Shown here: positions 22,701 to 33,827 of the stretch, in pieces
How positions within the stretch are numbered: the first letter of the stretch is position 1
Layout of the letters: each line of letters starts with the position of its first letter
Source: Yamagishiella unicocca
Taxonomy: Eukaryota > Chlorophyta > Chlorophyceae > Chlamydomonadales > Volvocaceae
Direction of reading: 5' to 3'
Assembly: GCA_003116995.1 (NCBI GenBank)
Contig: BDSL01000048.1
Span: forward strand, 124,001-188,000
Length of the DNA stretch: 64,000 nucleotides
Made by a program: the position numbers and the translations under genes
Notes under the pieces: generated by a model
What the model was told of the DNA's origin: nothing
What the model saw: the letters and a program-made list of their open reading frames with translations, nothing else
The model's database searches: none

Positions 22701-25130
22701 GGAACCCGTGACGGAAGGGGGGGAGCGAGGGAGGGGGCTCTCGTGGGATTACCCATTACGGGGCATTACAGGGCACTGCGATCGCGCAGCTGTGGCCGAG
22801 GTTGTGTGAGGATGGGAGTGCAGGCAGGTGCGGCGTCGGTCCCAAGACGGAAAGGAGGCGGCCATGTGTCCTCAGCCCGGACCCGCCAGGCCACCCGGCA
22901 GCACCCACTACCCCGCAGCAGCACCCACCCGGGCAGCGCGGCTCGTTCATGACGTCCCACAGCATGATGGCGGGGGACTCGCTGCGTGGAGGGGCGGCGC
23001 GGGGGGAGAGGAAGGCAGGGCGGGGGGGTGGGTTCGAGGATGACCCGTGGATGCGAGAAAAACCGCTTAGAAAAGGCGTTTCGAGATGCATGCTGGAGTA
23101 CTTGGGTGAGGATACGAAAGACGAAGGTCGTATGTCGACCTTCGGCGGCTAAGCTAAATCGGCGGCGGCTAGACGAAAGGAAGCGAGGACCCCGCGTGAC
23201 GCAAGGCTCGGGGGAGGGAGGGAGGGAGGGGCGGAGCGGGGTAATAGGAGGGCAGGGCGGGGGAGGGAGGGGAGGTGGGGCGGAGGGGGGTCTGCCTGGT
23301 GAGCTGCACGACAAGCCATACGCAGCTCTAGCTGCCGGACCCATACCTCCGTCCAGACCCGCAGCCCCTCGCCGCCTACATGCAGCTCTCCGGCCCTACC
23401 TACCTGTACCTCAGACCCGAGTACACATTGACGCGGCTCGTCACGGCGGCGATGTGCCGCTTGTACATCGCACGGGCGCCGGGGTGAGCGTAGAAGTCGT
23501 ACACCGTCACGTCGTCTGCCGGCGTGGGGTGGGGGAGAGGGCAAAGCGAGCGGCGATAGTGACAGCGGTGCCAGCCCGTGTGGCCCTCCCTGGAGCACGT
23601 GCGGGTAGTGCAGACGGGAGCAGGGGACAGCCATTGGCTAGAGGCTGAGTGGGACTAACCAACCAACTAACCAGCCGGCCAACCAACCAACTGACTACAG
23701 CGCCCAGCCTCCCCCGCACCCGCGGTCACGTTGGCTGCCCGCAGGAAGAGCTCCGGACCCACGAAGGCGGGCCACAGGTTGCCCAGAGCCAGCACCAGCC
23801 GTATGCCGTGCAGCTCCGCCTGCCGCACCACGTAGTCCAGTGCGGCGAACTCCTCCTCCGACCAGGTCAGCCCGCTGCCACCTGGGTCCAGAGCGGGCAG
23901 GTTGTGGTTGAAGGCCCACAGCCGGATCACCCGGAGGCCCAGGCTCTGGTGCCGTGTGCGCAGGGCGGGGGGGGGGCGCGGGCACGTGAAGGCACGAAAC
24001 CGGTGGGGCCGGTGGCGCAAGCAAAGGGTGGACAGCAAACAAACGGTGGACAGCAAGCAGGTTGTGACGGTTAAACAGCGCAAACTGACAATGCGCGGAC
24101 TTCCGTGGAAGTATTGCGTATGGATGAAGAAGTCATAATACCCCATCTCCTGTGGAACTGAGATCCAGGGGTGCCATGCCGTACACCTAGGGCGAGGCGC
24201 TTTTGCGATGTGGGTCGTCGCGGAAAGCATCGAGGTGCCGTAACCAAGTGCGTTTAACCCGGACCCACATTGAAAAAACCATTGAGATGTCGTAAAGATG
24301 TCGTAACCAAGTGCGTCCAATCCGGACCCACATCGGGAAACGTCGTAACCAAGTGCGCCGCACCTGGCCTTTGATGTATCCAGCACTTGCGCTATCATTC
24401 GCGTGGCCTTCCAAGCAACATCACCCGCACCCACAACCTGGACCCGCTCACACACGCACTTTGCCCCCGGCCCTGCTCCACTCCTTTCCCCCCACCTGCG
24501 CCAGCCCGAGCGCCCTATCCACTCGTTGCCTGCGCTCCGGCAGCTGTGCGTCCTCCGACAGCCAGTAGGCGTTGCAGCCAACGAAGTAAAACGGCCGACC
24601 GTCGATCGTAAGGCGGCTCCCGCTGCGCTCCACGAAAGACGTCGTCGCAGGGGCGGCAGCTGTGGCGGCCGCGGCGGCGGCCGCGGTAGCAGCAGCGATG
24701 GCGGGTATAGCCTCGGGGCCAGGTCCGGGATCTGAGGCGGAGGAGGCCGGGGAAGCGGGCGGGGAGGAGAACTGGGTCTTATTGGGTTACCAACAAACCA
24801 GGCGGGACTATGGTACAACGGGGCACAGCGGGGCGGCTCGAGACGGCCCACCCTCGGAGAAGTTTCACAATAGTGGCCGGCGTAGCGAGAAAGGGAGGTC
24901 CGTGTGAAGAGCACGGCGCGGATGGTTGCGACAAGACGCGGCGGTTGGGTAAAGGGTGTGGCCGGAGGAGAAGCCTTCTTTGATGCACAGCATGGGTTAC
25001 CTGCCGATCCAGATAGGGCCATCAGCACAGGTAGGAGCGCCAGCAGGGTAAAGAGGACTTGTCCGGTGCCGGGCGGCCAGCGCAGCAGGAGCTGCGCCGC
25101 ATAATGCCTGGCTCTTTGAGGATCCCGCAT
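19703..25130 (-). CDS. Secreted GH5 endo-beta-1,4-mannanase with Pro/Thr-rich tail
   Basis: Ten minus-strand exons, all phase-consistent: 25130-25001, 24731-24496, 23945-23720, 23515-23410, 22981-22929, 22638-22474, 22203-22106, 21722-21583, 21373-20537, 19985-19703; 757 aa. It should hydrolyse internal beta-1,4 links of mannans. A hydrophobic segment at residues 24-40 after a basic start reads as a signal peptide or anchor, followed by an Ala-rich linker. The GH5 fold begins at DGRPFYFVGCNAYWL; RLWAFNHN, WDVMNEPRCPG (acid/base Glu246), VVHTYWRQTE and LLQEEFN (nucleophile Glu379) are the expected conserved stations, ending near YSGAMWWSCAL. Exon 9 then codes for a long PTPP/PPPP tract, typical of hydroxyproline-rich algal wall glycoproteins, and a C-terminal region with Ala-rich helices. 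The last junction (20537/19985) rests on phase and splice strings only. Introns carry repeat-family copies. Confidence 0.88.
20014..20387. mobile_element. MITE-like element with terminal inverted repeats in mannanase intron 9
   Basis: About 374 bp. The left end contains GGTTCGAGGG, then ACCCGTGGATG, then CCGAAAAAA (20018-20050); the right end (20349-20385) is its reverse complement with two or three mismatches over about 38 bases. No transposase is encoded. The interior shares sequence with 23028-23175 and 55369-55495. It lies wholly inside an intron of the minus-strand mannanase gene. No clear target-site duplication could be fixed by eye. Confidence 0.7.
23028..23175. repeat. Second copy of the intronic repeat family
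   Basis: Starts with the same inverted-repeat end (GTTCGAGG..GACCCGTGGATGCGAGAAAAACC) and continues through GAGATGCATGCTGGAG, ACTTGGGT and the hairpin CGAAGGTCG..CGACCTTCG to GGCTAAGCTAAATCGGC. It lies in mannanase intron 4 (23409-22982). A right-hand inverted repeat is not evident, so this copy is probably truncated. Confidence 0.7.
24238..24360. repeat. Three spaced direct repeats in mannanase intron 2
   Basis: The string CGTAACCAAGTGCG occurs at about 24239, 24303 and 24344; the first two are followed by a shared CCGGACCCACAT. Confidence 0.75.
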
Positions 25131-27481
25131 CTCGCAGCGGCGCTGAGCCGCGCGTAGCTATAGCCGGGAGTGCTACGATGCGGAAGACGGCGGAAGTCCC
25201 TCGTCTAACGTAGCGATAAGGATCCTTGTATACGGTGTACCTTGCGGCCGCGAAGCAGGCGGCACGATGCGTTGACTGGAGAGGGAGCTGCACCTCTTTC
25301 CAGCAGCGTTTAAATTAGGGGAGACGGGTACGCGTTTGAATGAAGCGCCTTACATCCGTAGACTGTCTACATCAGGGATTTCGCGCGGGGTTAAACGGCA
25401 TTTTCACTGCATAGTTCGCCCGCCACGACTCCGCGCGCATATCGTTGCGTCGTACCCGAGCGTAGGCGAAGGCTTTGCTGCACTCTACCTCCGGCAAAAC
25501 TTGTTTTCCTGAAGCCTGGGACAGCCGCATATTCAAAGGCCTTGCCTGTTAATTGTCGGACTGCTGCGGAGCTCATTCCCCGCCTACGTGCCAGCCCTCT
25601 GCACGGTCAGCCCAATGGAAGGCACGTCTCGCGCGGCTGATTGCACCTAGCGAAATTTGAATAGGCCGGGTATTACGTTTCCTTTCAGTTTCATACGTAA
25701 GCGGCCCTCCATAGCCCTCCGCGCCCTCGACATGACGCTCCGCGCTACCTGCCTCGCAACACACCGCACGCGTTTACCGTTTCCTGGAAAAAGGTTTTCT
25801 CTGCATCTCCTTATCTCCTAGCCCAAAACCTAGTCGCTGCGCCGGACCCCATCCACAGGGCATGGCAACGCCGACAGCGACCCGCGGGTCACCACCAGCC
25901 ACACCGGCGCTGTTGCTGGCCTCCCTGCCGCGGGTCAGGCACGTGCGTCTCAGGATGCCGTCAGCCAGCAGCCGGAAGCAAGGTCAGCGATTGGACGCGG
26001 GCAGGCGGCTGCTGGCATCGCGTCAGACCGCATCCCAGTGCCACCTGAAGGCGAGGCCCTGGACTTCAGATCGGGGGTGAACTGGGTGTGATTGGGCCAC
26101 CGGTAGCTCCCCCAAGAGCACCAAATGCATGGATCCAATGCGGCTGCTATTCTTGCCATTCCGAATCATAGCAAAAAATCTCGACAAAAAATGCGACGGC
26201 CGGAGATTTTCAAAAGCACAGGGCGCTAATCGCGAGAGAAGTGGAGACGTTGCGAGCTGGTAGCCTTCTTGGGCTGAGCTCAGCCACGCCGCCTTTGTGC
26301 CTTGAGTGACATGTGCTGAATCTGCCACTGCCGCAGCCTCTGTTGTGACCCTTTATTGCCTGGATATCCCATAATCCAAATCATTGCTGTCATCCATGCG
26401 CTGCCGCTGTTGTCGTTGTTATCATAATTTTTATTGCTGCAGTGATATTTGTGCTGCTGCATTTGCGCGCACATGAAGGTCGGTGCCTCCTTCCTTCGTG
26501 GCCAACTCGCCCCGTCCCCGATCGCGCCCTGATGGAGGGCGACGTCCTGAGCATGCCCAGCAGCAAGGAACCCAGAACCATCCGTCATTTCACGAGCACT
26601 TGACTCAGTAGTTACCACCGCCGCGAACGATCAGGGGCGCTCACGGCAGGCAGACGGTTAGTATGCAGTATGCAGTCTTCAGTGCATCACACTGTGGTAC
26701 CGGCCAGGTACTGTAGGTTATTCCCGATATGGCAATGAAGTTCGCCTTACAGCTCTCGTGGTTGGATCGACGTGTCGAGTCGCGTTCGTTAGGGCTCACC
26801 TCACGTATTAAGCGGGCATCCACGACAGCGGAGCTGCTCAGCAGAAGGCATGTCATTGCCGGTTTCCTACGAACACATGATGCATGGCCTCGTGACCTGG
26901 CTGGCCACATGGCCGTCCTCCAATGAAACTCCCAGAAACTTTGCATGTCCAACCGCTTACTAAAGTCGTATCTCGGTCAGGTAACTTTGTTGCGTTGCCA
27001 TATATTATTCAAAAAGGAGTACTATTGCCTCCAATAAGCCGTACGAACACTTGGGCTGGTCCGCAAGTCGGTATAGTGTGAAAGCCGTGGCGTACAGTAC
27101 GAAATAATGCAGCCTGTCGCCTTCACTTTGTAAATGTTGCGTCTTAATGCCGTGCTTGTAATAATTCCATTAGCGGACTGTTTGTGGGGGCTTTTTGTTT
27201 GAAAAAAGCGCCCCAAAGTCGCAGTACGTTCCTGCAACCATGTGCGCAGATTCTTCCCACGCCATAATCTTATGCGTTTCATGAGCGGCGCAATGTAGAG
27301 ACTGCTTTTACAGCATAGGCTTTTCGGGTTTGGTCCCTTCTCCTTGCTCGTTGACCTTAACGACGCGCCGCCAAAGTTTTGCCAGCACAGCTCCAAATCA
27401 TCCGTGTGCCACTGTCAAGCCTGCGTCTTCGCCCTGGCGAATCTCTTAGCTCCTCTTAGTCGGCGTGCTGACAGCAGCCTA
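25131..27481. other. 2.3-kb region without a supported gene
   Basis: Holds the upstream region of the mannanase (minus) and of the 191-aa gene (plus). Short frames on both strands (for example 25862-26080, 26729-26926) lack family features. An open plus-strand frame at 27314-27481 is contiguous with the first exon of the next gene but has no ATG. Confidence 0.4.
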
Positions 27482-28956
27482 ATGGAGCCGCCCTCGTCAG
27501 TTCCAAACGTTCCCCGCAGCGGAGAAGATCTTTCGCGAGCTTTTCGGTAAATTGAAGCCAATGACAATTACAAATGCCCAACTATATCTGCCGAAAAAAT
27601 GCTAATGGTAGGTCTTGTGTACAGGAACTTGCCACCGGGCACTTTATCTGGCCTGGACGCTCTTTGCGACCATGGCTACTGGTTGTCAGTGATGAGGCAG
27701 GCAGAAATTGAAATCAGCAACGAGGACATATTCCGCTTCAGGTAGGTCATGGACCGCGGCTTTGGCGCGCAGCGGCTGGGAGATCGACGTAGGCGCCGAC
27801 CAGCTTGGTTGCCAGGCCGGGGGGGCTTTGCAGGCTGATATGTGTTGGCGATAGCGGTCTACGTGTTGCCTCGTGCAACGCGCGGCCTGTTTGTCGCCGT
27901 CCGAGCGGTTAGCCCTCACCAGCAGCGTGTTACACGGCCGTAGAGTTACAGCGCGAAGTTGGCAGCCTACAGAGATTAACCACAGAAGGCACTGTGCCAA
28001 GACGTCGCTGTGCCAAGACGTCAAAAATGGCGAAATTGGCTGCGCGCTAAATTGGCTCTGTCACTGCCGCAGGTTCTCGGAAATCAGCAAGACTGCGTCC
28101 AACCGCCTCGCCTTCCTTGCGGGCAGTGGCGAGTACGGCACCTTTAACTTGCGCTACCTCATTCAGCAGCTCGTCGAGCAGTGCGGAGGTTGGTAATACA
28201 TGATCAGTGATGTCCAGGTCCATAAATGCTTGCGAACGATAGCGCCGATTGTCGCTTTCAGCGTTGCTGCTGACACTACCTCCCCCTCGCCGCGCCGCCA
28301 GACATGCACAAGTACACCCGCAAGCTGGAGAAGTATGTCGTCAAGCTGCAGCGCCAGGTGGAGGACCTGGAGGTGCGCTCGCGGTCCTGACTGGGCAGCC
28401 GCTGTGCGGTTGGTCCTGGCGGCGAGGCTGCCTGGCCCGGGTTGGGACATGGCGGCACCTGGCGGGTCGGTGCATGCAGCTACGAACGGAGCGCTGTGTT
28501 ACGCTGTACTCGTTCTGGTGTGTTTGAAGCGGCGGGTATGATATCTCCCATCTGGAACTGGATGGCCGTAGCTGGAGCTGGCTCCTCGGCGGCTCCTCGA
28601 TTCCGCCGGTGTTCCCAAACCGCCACTCCTCGCTGCCTGTCCGCTAGTGGTTCCCCTGTGCCCGCGATAACATCCGCGCCGAAGTCACTTGGACAAACCT
28701 GCTTGCAAACCCATACAAGTTCAAACCCGAACCCAAACTTGCGCCCCAGGCGGAGCAGCGCGCTGGCCGGTCGCAACGGGATCAGCAGGGCGGCGGCAGC
28801 AGTGGCCCGAGAGGCGGCGCCCACACCTACCCGCAGAACCCCATGACCGCCAGCAACCCGCACAACCAGGGCAGCAAACGGTTCCGGTCGCCACAGCCAG
28901 GGTCAATGGAGGCGGCAGGCGCGTCTGCGGCAGCGGCGGACCACGATGACGAGTGA
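27482..28956 (+). CDS. Unrecognised 191-aa protein with predicted coiled coil
   Basis: Five exons, 27482-27546, 27625-27741, 28073-28188, 28302-28372 and 28750-28956, join in phase with consensus sites. The start MEPPSSVPN (ATGGAG) is the first in-frame ATG; an open frame continues upstream to 27314, so a longer N-terminus via another exon is possible. Residues about 23-100 look globular (GLDALCDHGYWLSVMRQAEI, then LAFLAGSGEYGTFNLRYLIQ). Residues about 101-122 (MHKYTRKLEKYVVKLQRQVE) are heptad-like and probably a short coiled coil. The remaining tail is low-complexity, Gly/Gln/Ala-rich, ends acidic (DHDDE) and contains SKRFRSP, which could serve in nuclear import. No family is recognised; a nuclear or scaffold role is only a guess. 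Confidence 0.6.
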
Positions 28957-31900
28957 GGACTGGCAGGCGGAGAGGGCAGTCGGCAGGGCGAGGGGCCTCC
29001 CGCGACGACGGCAGCTGTCCATGTCAGGCAGAGGTCGCAAGAGGAGATCACAAGAGGAGATCATCCTCCCGCCCAGCAAGCTCCCTTCGTGGATCACAGT
29101 GACGGGCCAGAGCCACCTGCCTACCCGTCCATATGAGCCACGTCAGAAGAACCAGAAGCCACCTGTGTGCTGCCTACTCTCCGGCCCGCCGCCCGCTGAT
29201 TGCACCATTACCGACCTGCCCTACCGCAGCCGCCACCACGGCATGCATGGAAGCAACGTGGCGGCGATGTGGCGCCAGGCACCTCCTCCCGCGAGCAACC
29301 TCCTCCAGCGGGGAGGACGGTGGTAGCGATGACCGCCGTGCGCGTGCGAGGGGACGGTGCGGGCGCAGAGGGGAAGGGAGGGGGTCCACTTGCAGTCCAC
29401 AGCGGTGTCGGGTTCACAGCGATGGCAGCGATGCCACCCAACCGGTCGTACATATTCTTTCGGTGCAACTGCGACGGTGTCGGGGTATGGGGATGTGCTG
29501 ATGACGATGGCAATTGCTGTGGGGGTGCGAGCGTGAGGTCAGCGCTGCGGGCGGTCCCGCAGCATCGCCCAGCATAGCCCGAGGGGTGCACCTGCCGCGC
29601 GACTGGAGGCAACAGCAGCGCACCCTGAGGCCCGCCAGGACTGGTTCGTGCTGCCAGGGAGCTGTGCGGGTTGCCCATGTGCGCGGGTGGCCAGCGCTTC
29701 TTGCTTCCTTCCCTCGTGGTACCTATGACCACCGGCTGCTCTGCTACCAGGCCGGGCTTCTGAGAGATGTTAGGGCGCATCGTAGGCCGCACCAAGGGGG
29801 TGGCAGGCGGACAGCTGCGCGAGCTGCTGCTGCTGCGTGTCATGCCACCGTGCGGTATATGTCATTGGGGTACGTATGCCATGATGCGTATTGCCAAGCT
29901 ACCTCCGGGTCCAGATACCGGTGGTTAGGTCTCGCGTCGACTGTCGAGGGTTCGCGCATGTGTCAGCACGGGGCATTACGAGACCCCTTTGTACGACGCT
30001 CCTTGCTGTCGATTCTCTGGAGGAGCCACGCTGGGCGGTCAAGGGTTTCCAGGGCCGGTCCTCCTCAAGGCAGGGATGATTGAGGCGCCATGTGGTGTAT
30101 GTGGCTGTGTGCCGGGATTTGTTCTTGAAAACTGTACGGAAGACGTCAAATGATGGTGCGGCTTTAGGTTTCCATGCGCCACCAGGTTGGTCGGCTTGCT
30201 TGCCGGCTGGCTGGCTGGCTGGTGAGGCATGGCTGGGACCGAGCGCGACGAGGGCTGGCTGGCGGGGCCGCGCAGGCCAGCAATTACGGTACTGCGGATT
30301 CATGATGCCGAGGGAGAGATGTCAATTCCGAACCCAATGGGGAACGCGCCGTGCAGAGTCAGCGCGCTGGTGTTGAGTCCCGCCGGTCACACTGCGCGGA
30401 GCTGCGCATGGCTCCGGTTTTGTTTGATGAGGCGCTTAGGGTTTTGTGTGCGAGAATGTTAAGGTGCATGCATGCTGGAGTTTATCGCGCTGCGGGAATT
30501 GAGGTGTAAAGGACTAGCGGGAGGGCGTATAGGAAGACGCTGTCGTGGGTCAGTGTAGCAGTATCATTCCCTTCATTCATGGTGCTTGCTATGGGTCTTA
30601 TGCCGGGTACGACATCCCAGATGCGCTGAGCGGACCGCGGTGCAGGCCAGGGGGTGCCGCACGGAATCATGGCGACGTCAAGGGCACCCGCCCACCAGTT
30701 GGTGGAAGGTAATCTGTGCGCTGGAGGGAGGGCAGGGGCTGTCGGGCCGGCTGCTGAATTGCGTGCATGATGCTAATGGTGGTGATGATGATGATGGTGG
30801 TTATGATTACGTCGAGAACGCACTACTACACATACAGATGGTGGGTACTGCTGCCGCGAGCCGCTGCAGCGGCTCTTGAGCCCACCCAGCTCCCGTCGTA
30901 CGGAGGGGCCCGGGGGCGACGGACCAGCAACCGGTGGCCGGGGGATGGGCGGCATAGCTTCACGTGTCTTGGTCTCGTTCACAAGGGGCTGTAGCGGGTG
31001 GCGTCATCGCCATCTGGCTGGGTGCGGTCAAAAGGGGGGACGTGCGTCGCGAGGCCTTTTGCAGCCCTGCGATGGTTTCGTAGTTTAGCACGGCTGCCCT
31101 TTATTTTGGATTTTATCAGGCATGTCGGCATCAGCTCTGTCTCCTGCGAGCAGGTTTCGGTGCCGCTCAAGTACGATGTATGCCCTCGCATGGCAATCGT
31201 GTCGTATGGTAGATCTGGAAGGCAAGGTAAACCCGTATGCAGAGCCCCCTGTGCTCTTGTCTAGTGCCATACGTGCTGGACTGCCCTTGCTCGCTCGCTG
31301 CTCTGATGGGATGACAGGGCAGGGCGACCCGTGGGTCGCGGACCCGACCACATCCCTAGCAAGGCGGTGCAAGGTGTGCTGTTCCAACGCACGTGGCTGT
31401 TAGGCTCTGGCCAGGGGGGGTCATTGGTTGCGTCCCGTGCAGGGCATGGGGCTAACCGGTGTTGCCTTCGGTGAGGGTATGGCGGACGGGCGGTGTTGCA
31501 ACAAATGTGCGTTGGCGGGATGAAGGACGGGTCAGCCGGGGTGCATGCGCATATCGGGACGCGGCTCCTGAGCTGTGGCCATTTCCTTTGCTAGCAATTA
31601 CACCGTCGTATATATCGCGCTGTAGGCTTCCTCCGCAAAGCAAACATCGGATTGCAAGCTGGTAATGATCTGCATGGGGGCGAGGGAAGGGATTTCGGAG
31701 CGTCTAGGCGCTTGGTGCGCTGCCGCATGTTTGGCGTACGTGGCTGGGATTGGAGTTATGGCTGCGGGCTACTCACGAAATAAAGGTGTGACCGGTTTGG
31801 CGCTTTGGGGTTACTAAGCTAGAAGACCATTGTGCACTCCACGGCACCTCGAGTGCCTTCACCAGCGGGAAGAGCCCAAGGTGTCTTTCGGGATGTGTGT

Positions 31901-33617
31901 TTTCGGATCCGTCCTGTGGTAGGTGGTAGGTGGAGCGCGATTTTGGACCCAAGCGGGCGGAGCGGCATCGGGTCACCGTGCCGTCTCTTTGCCCGCGCGG
32001 GGTCTGCTGCGCTGATGGCTGGGACAGGACGGGACGGGCTGTAGGCGAGGTTAGCAGGAGCTTAGAGAGTGCAGTGCCCTCCCTGCTTGGGGCTGCAGGT
32101 ACTCGCAGGGCTCTCCTGAGACCCTAGCGGAGGACCGTTGCAGGTGGCTGCTGCGGGTGCGGCTGCTGCTCCCCACCTGCCCCCATCGGCGGGGGGCGGG
32201 GAGCAGTGGTGGTTGCGATGGTAAGATGCTGGCAGTGCTGGGGGCCAAAGGCATGAGGGGGGACTGGTTGATGGTGTGGGGAGCTGGTGAGGTGGGGTCG
32301 TAACCCAACGCGGCTTGTGCGCATCGGTCTGATGCTAGCATGCACGTGGTGGCGGCTGGGTTGGTGTAACTGGCGGGTGGTTGCGGTGGCCGGCACTCCG
32401 ACCGTGAGGTCGCCTGCTCCGGTGCAGTGGGGCTTTCGAGGTGAAAAGGGGGTCGGACCTAGCCCAGCCACCAGTGGATACGAGGTGCTGCGGCGCGCCT
32501 TGCTCTGCGGTGGCGGATGGGCTCGGGATAGGGCACTGTCCCTTATCGGACGCAGCAGCTGACGAGCGGCCGCTGCGCCTGCATTCATGTGCAACACTTC
32601 CCAATCCACTCCTCTCCGTTCCTTTCGATGGCGGTGCGAACACCTCCATGGCCATGCATGTGCGCGAAACTGTCCTGAAATACTACGGCGGTTTAACTCC
32701 AAGTTCCACTCGGGCGAGGATATGCTATTACCGCCCTGCCACATGACTGACTGGTTACGGCAGCGCCGCTGGCCGGCTCCCCCTTCTCGCCCACTTGCGG
32801 AGGATCCAGCAACCTCGTATGCGCGGCGTCAACGCGGTTGCGGTACACGCCACCTCTCAACCCTCTCAGGCTGCACGCACTGCACTCGCGGGCGCCTCAC
32901 GGTCTGCTGACTGGACAGTTGCGTTGTTGATGCGGGCATTACAGTGCTCGCACATGTCATGTGTACCCGCAATCACACCTTCGGGGCCACGGCCGGCACG
33001 GCGCCAGACAACCTGCAGATCGCCACGTCCGCCCTCTGGACACTGCAGTACCACGCTGCCGAGCCATTGCTCGTCTCGCCTCTCGTGTCAGTGTCATCGT
33101 GCACTCTCGTCGGTGACCCGCGCGTCTTTGCTCGCTGACCCGCCACAAATCACGGTCAGCTTCCATACGTGCAGTCCAGCGCGCTCAATAGGACATGGAT
33201 AAAATAACTTCATCGCATTACTGGTACTTACCAACATGGGTTGCTCTCAACCCCACCCCAGCTACGAGGCTGCGACCACACACGCAATGCCAGGTCCTGG
33301 GTCAAACGGCCCCGGGGTTACATCACCTACTACGATGTTTGCCGCGGTCCACACATCATGGCAACGTACGAGTACTAACACTACAGTAGCGGCGGTCACA
33401 GTCGTTCATCAGGTCATTACCCAAACCCGCTCAGCACGCGACAGATAGAAACTGTACGCTGCAGTACAGTGTCCCCAACACCCCTGCAGCACCCAGTGCC
33501 CCTCCCAGCCGCCAGTCCAGCAATCCGCCCCACTCACCTAGTGAGTTTGCGCAAACGCAGCCACCTACCGCCAGGTGGCCATCCTCTTCAGCCCCCCACC
33601 GCCCCAGAGGGTGCAAG
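28957..33617. other. 4.7-kb region without a supported gene
   Basis: The first part is presumably the 3' UTR of the 191-aa gene; a plus-strand TGTAA occurs at 30505-30509, which would make that UTR about 1.5 kb. Beyond it I find only short, shadowing frames and simple repeats (GGCT run near 30200-30220, GAT/GGT run near 30776-30800). No splice-consistent gene, RNA gene or transposon domain is visible. Non-coding transcripts cannot be excluded. Confidence 0.4.
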
Positions 33618-33622
33618 TTACA
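33618..33622 (-). terminator. TGTAA poly(A) signal (minus) of p25-alpha gene
   Basis: TTACA on the plus strand about 205 bases past the stop at 33828. Confidence 0.5.
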
Positions 33623-33827
33623 CACCGCAAACGCGCTTGCACCGCTGCAGGCGCCTCCACATGCGCCCGAAGGCGAGGGACTGACTGACAGCCCTCCTTC
33701 CCCTCCCTGCCCTCCCCTGGAGCCATCGAGCCCCCACCCAACGCAACCGGACCGGCCACACGCCGCACCACCTGCCCCACACGTGACACCATGTCTCCCC
33801 CCAAAGCCCACGTGGGCCAGCTGGCCG

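Noticed and set aside
23667..25130. 487-codon uninterrupted minus-strand frame
   Set aside because: It starts at the true mannanase ATG but reads through introns; the spliced model restores GH5 motifs that the straight frame loses.
32124..32744. 206-codon minus-strand frame
   Set aside because: His/Pro/Arg-rich with no motif, no splice context and competing frames of similar length.
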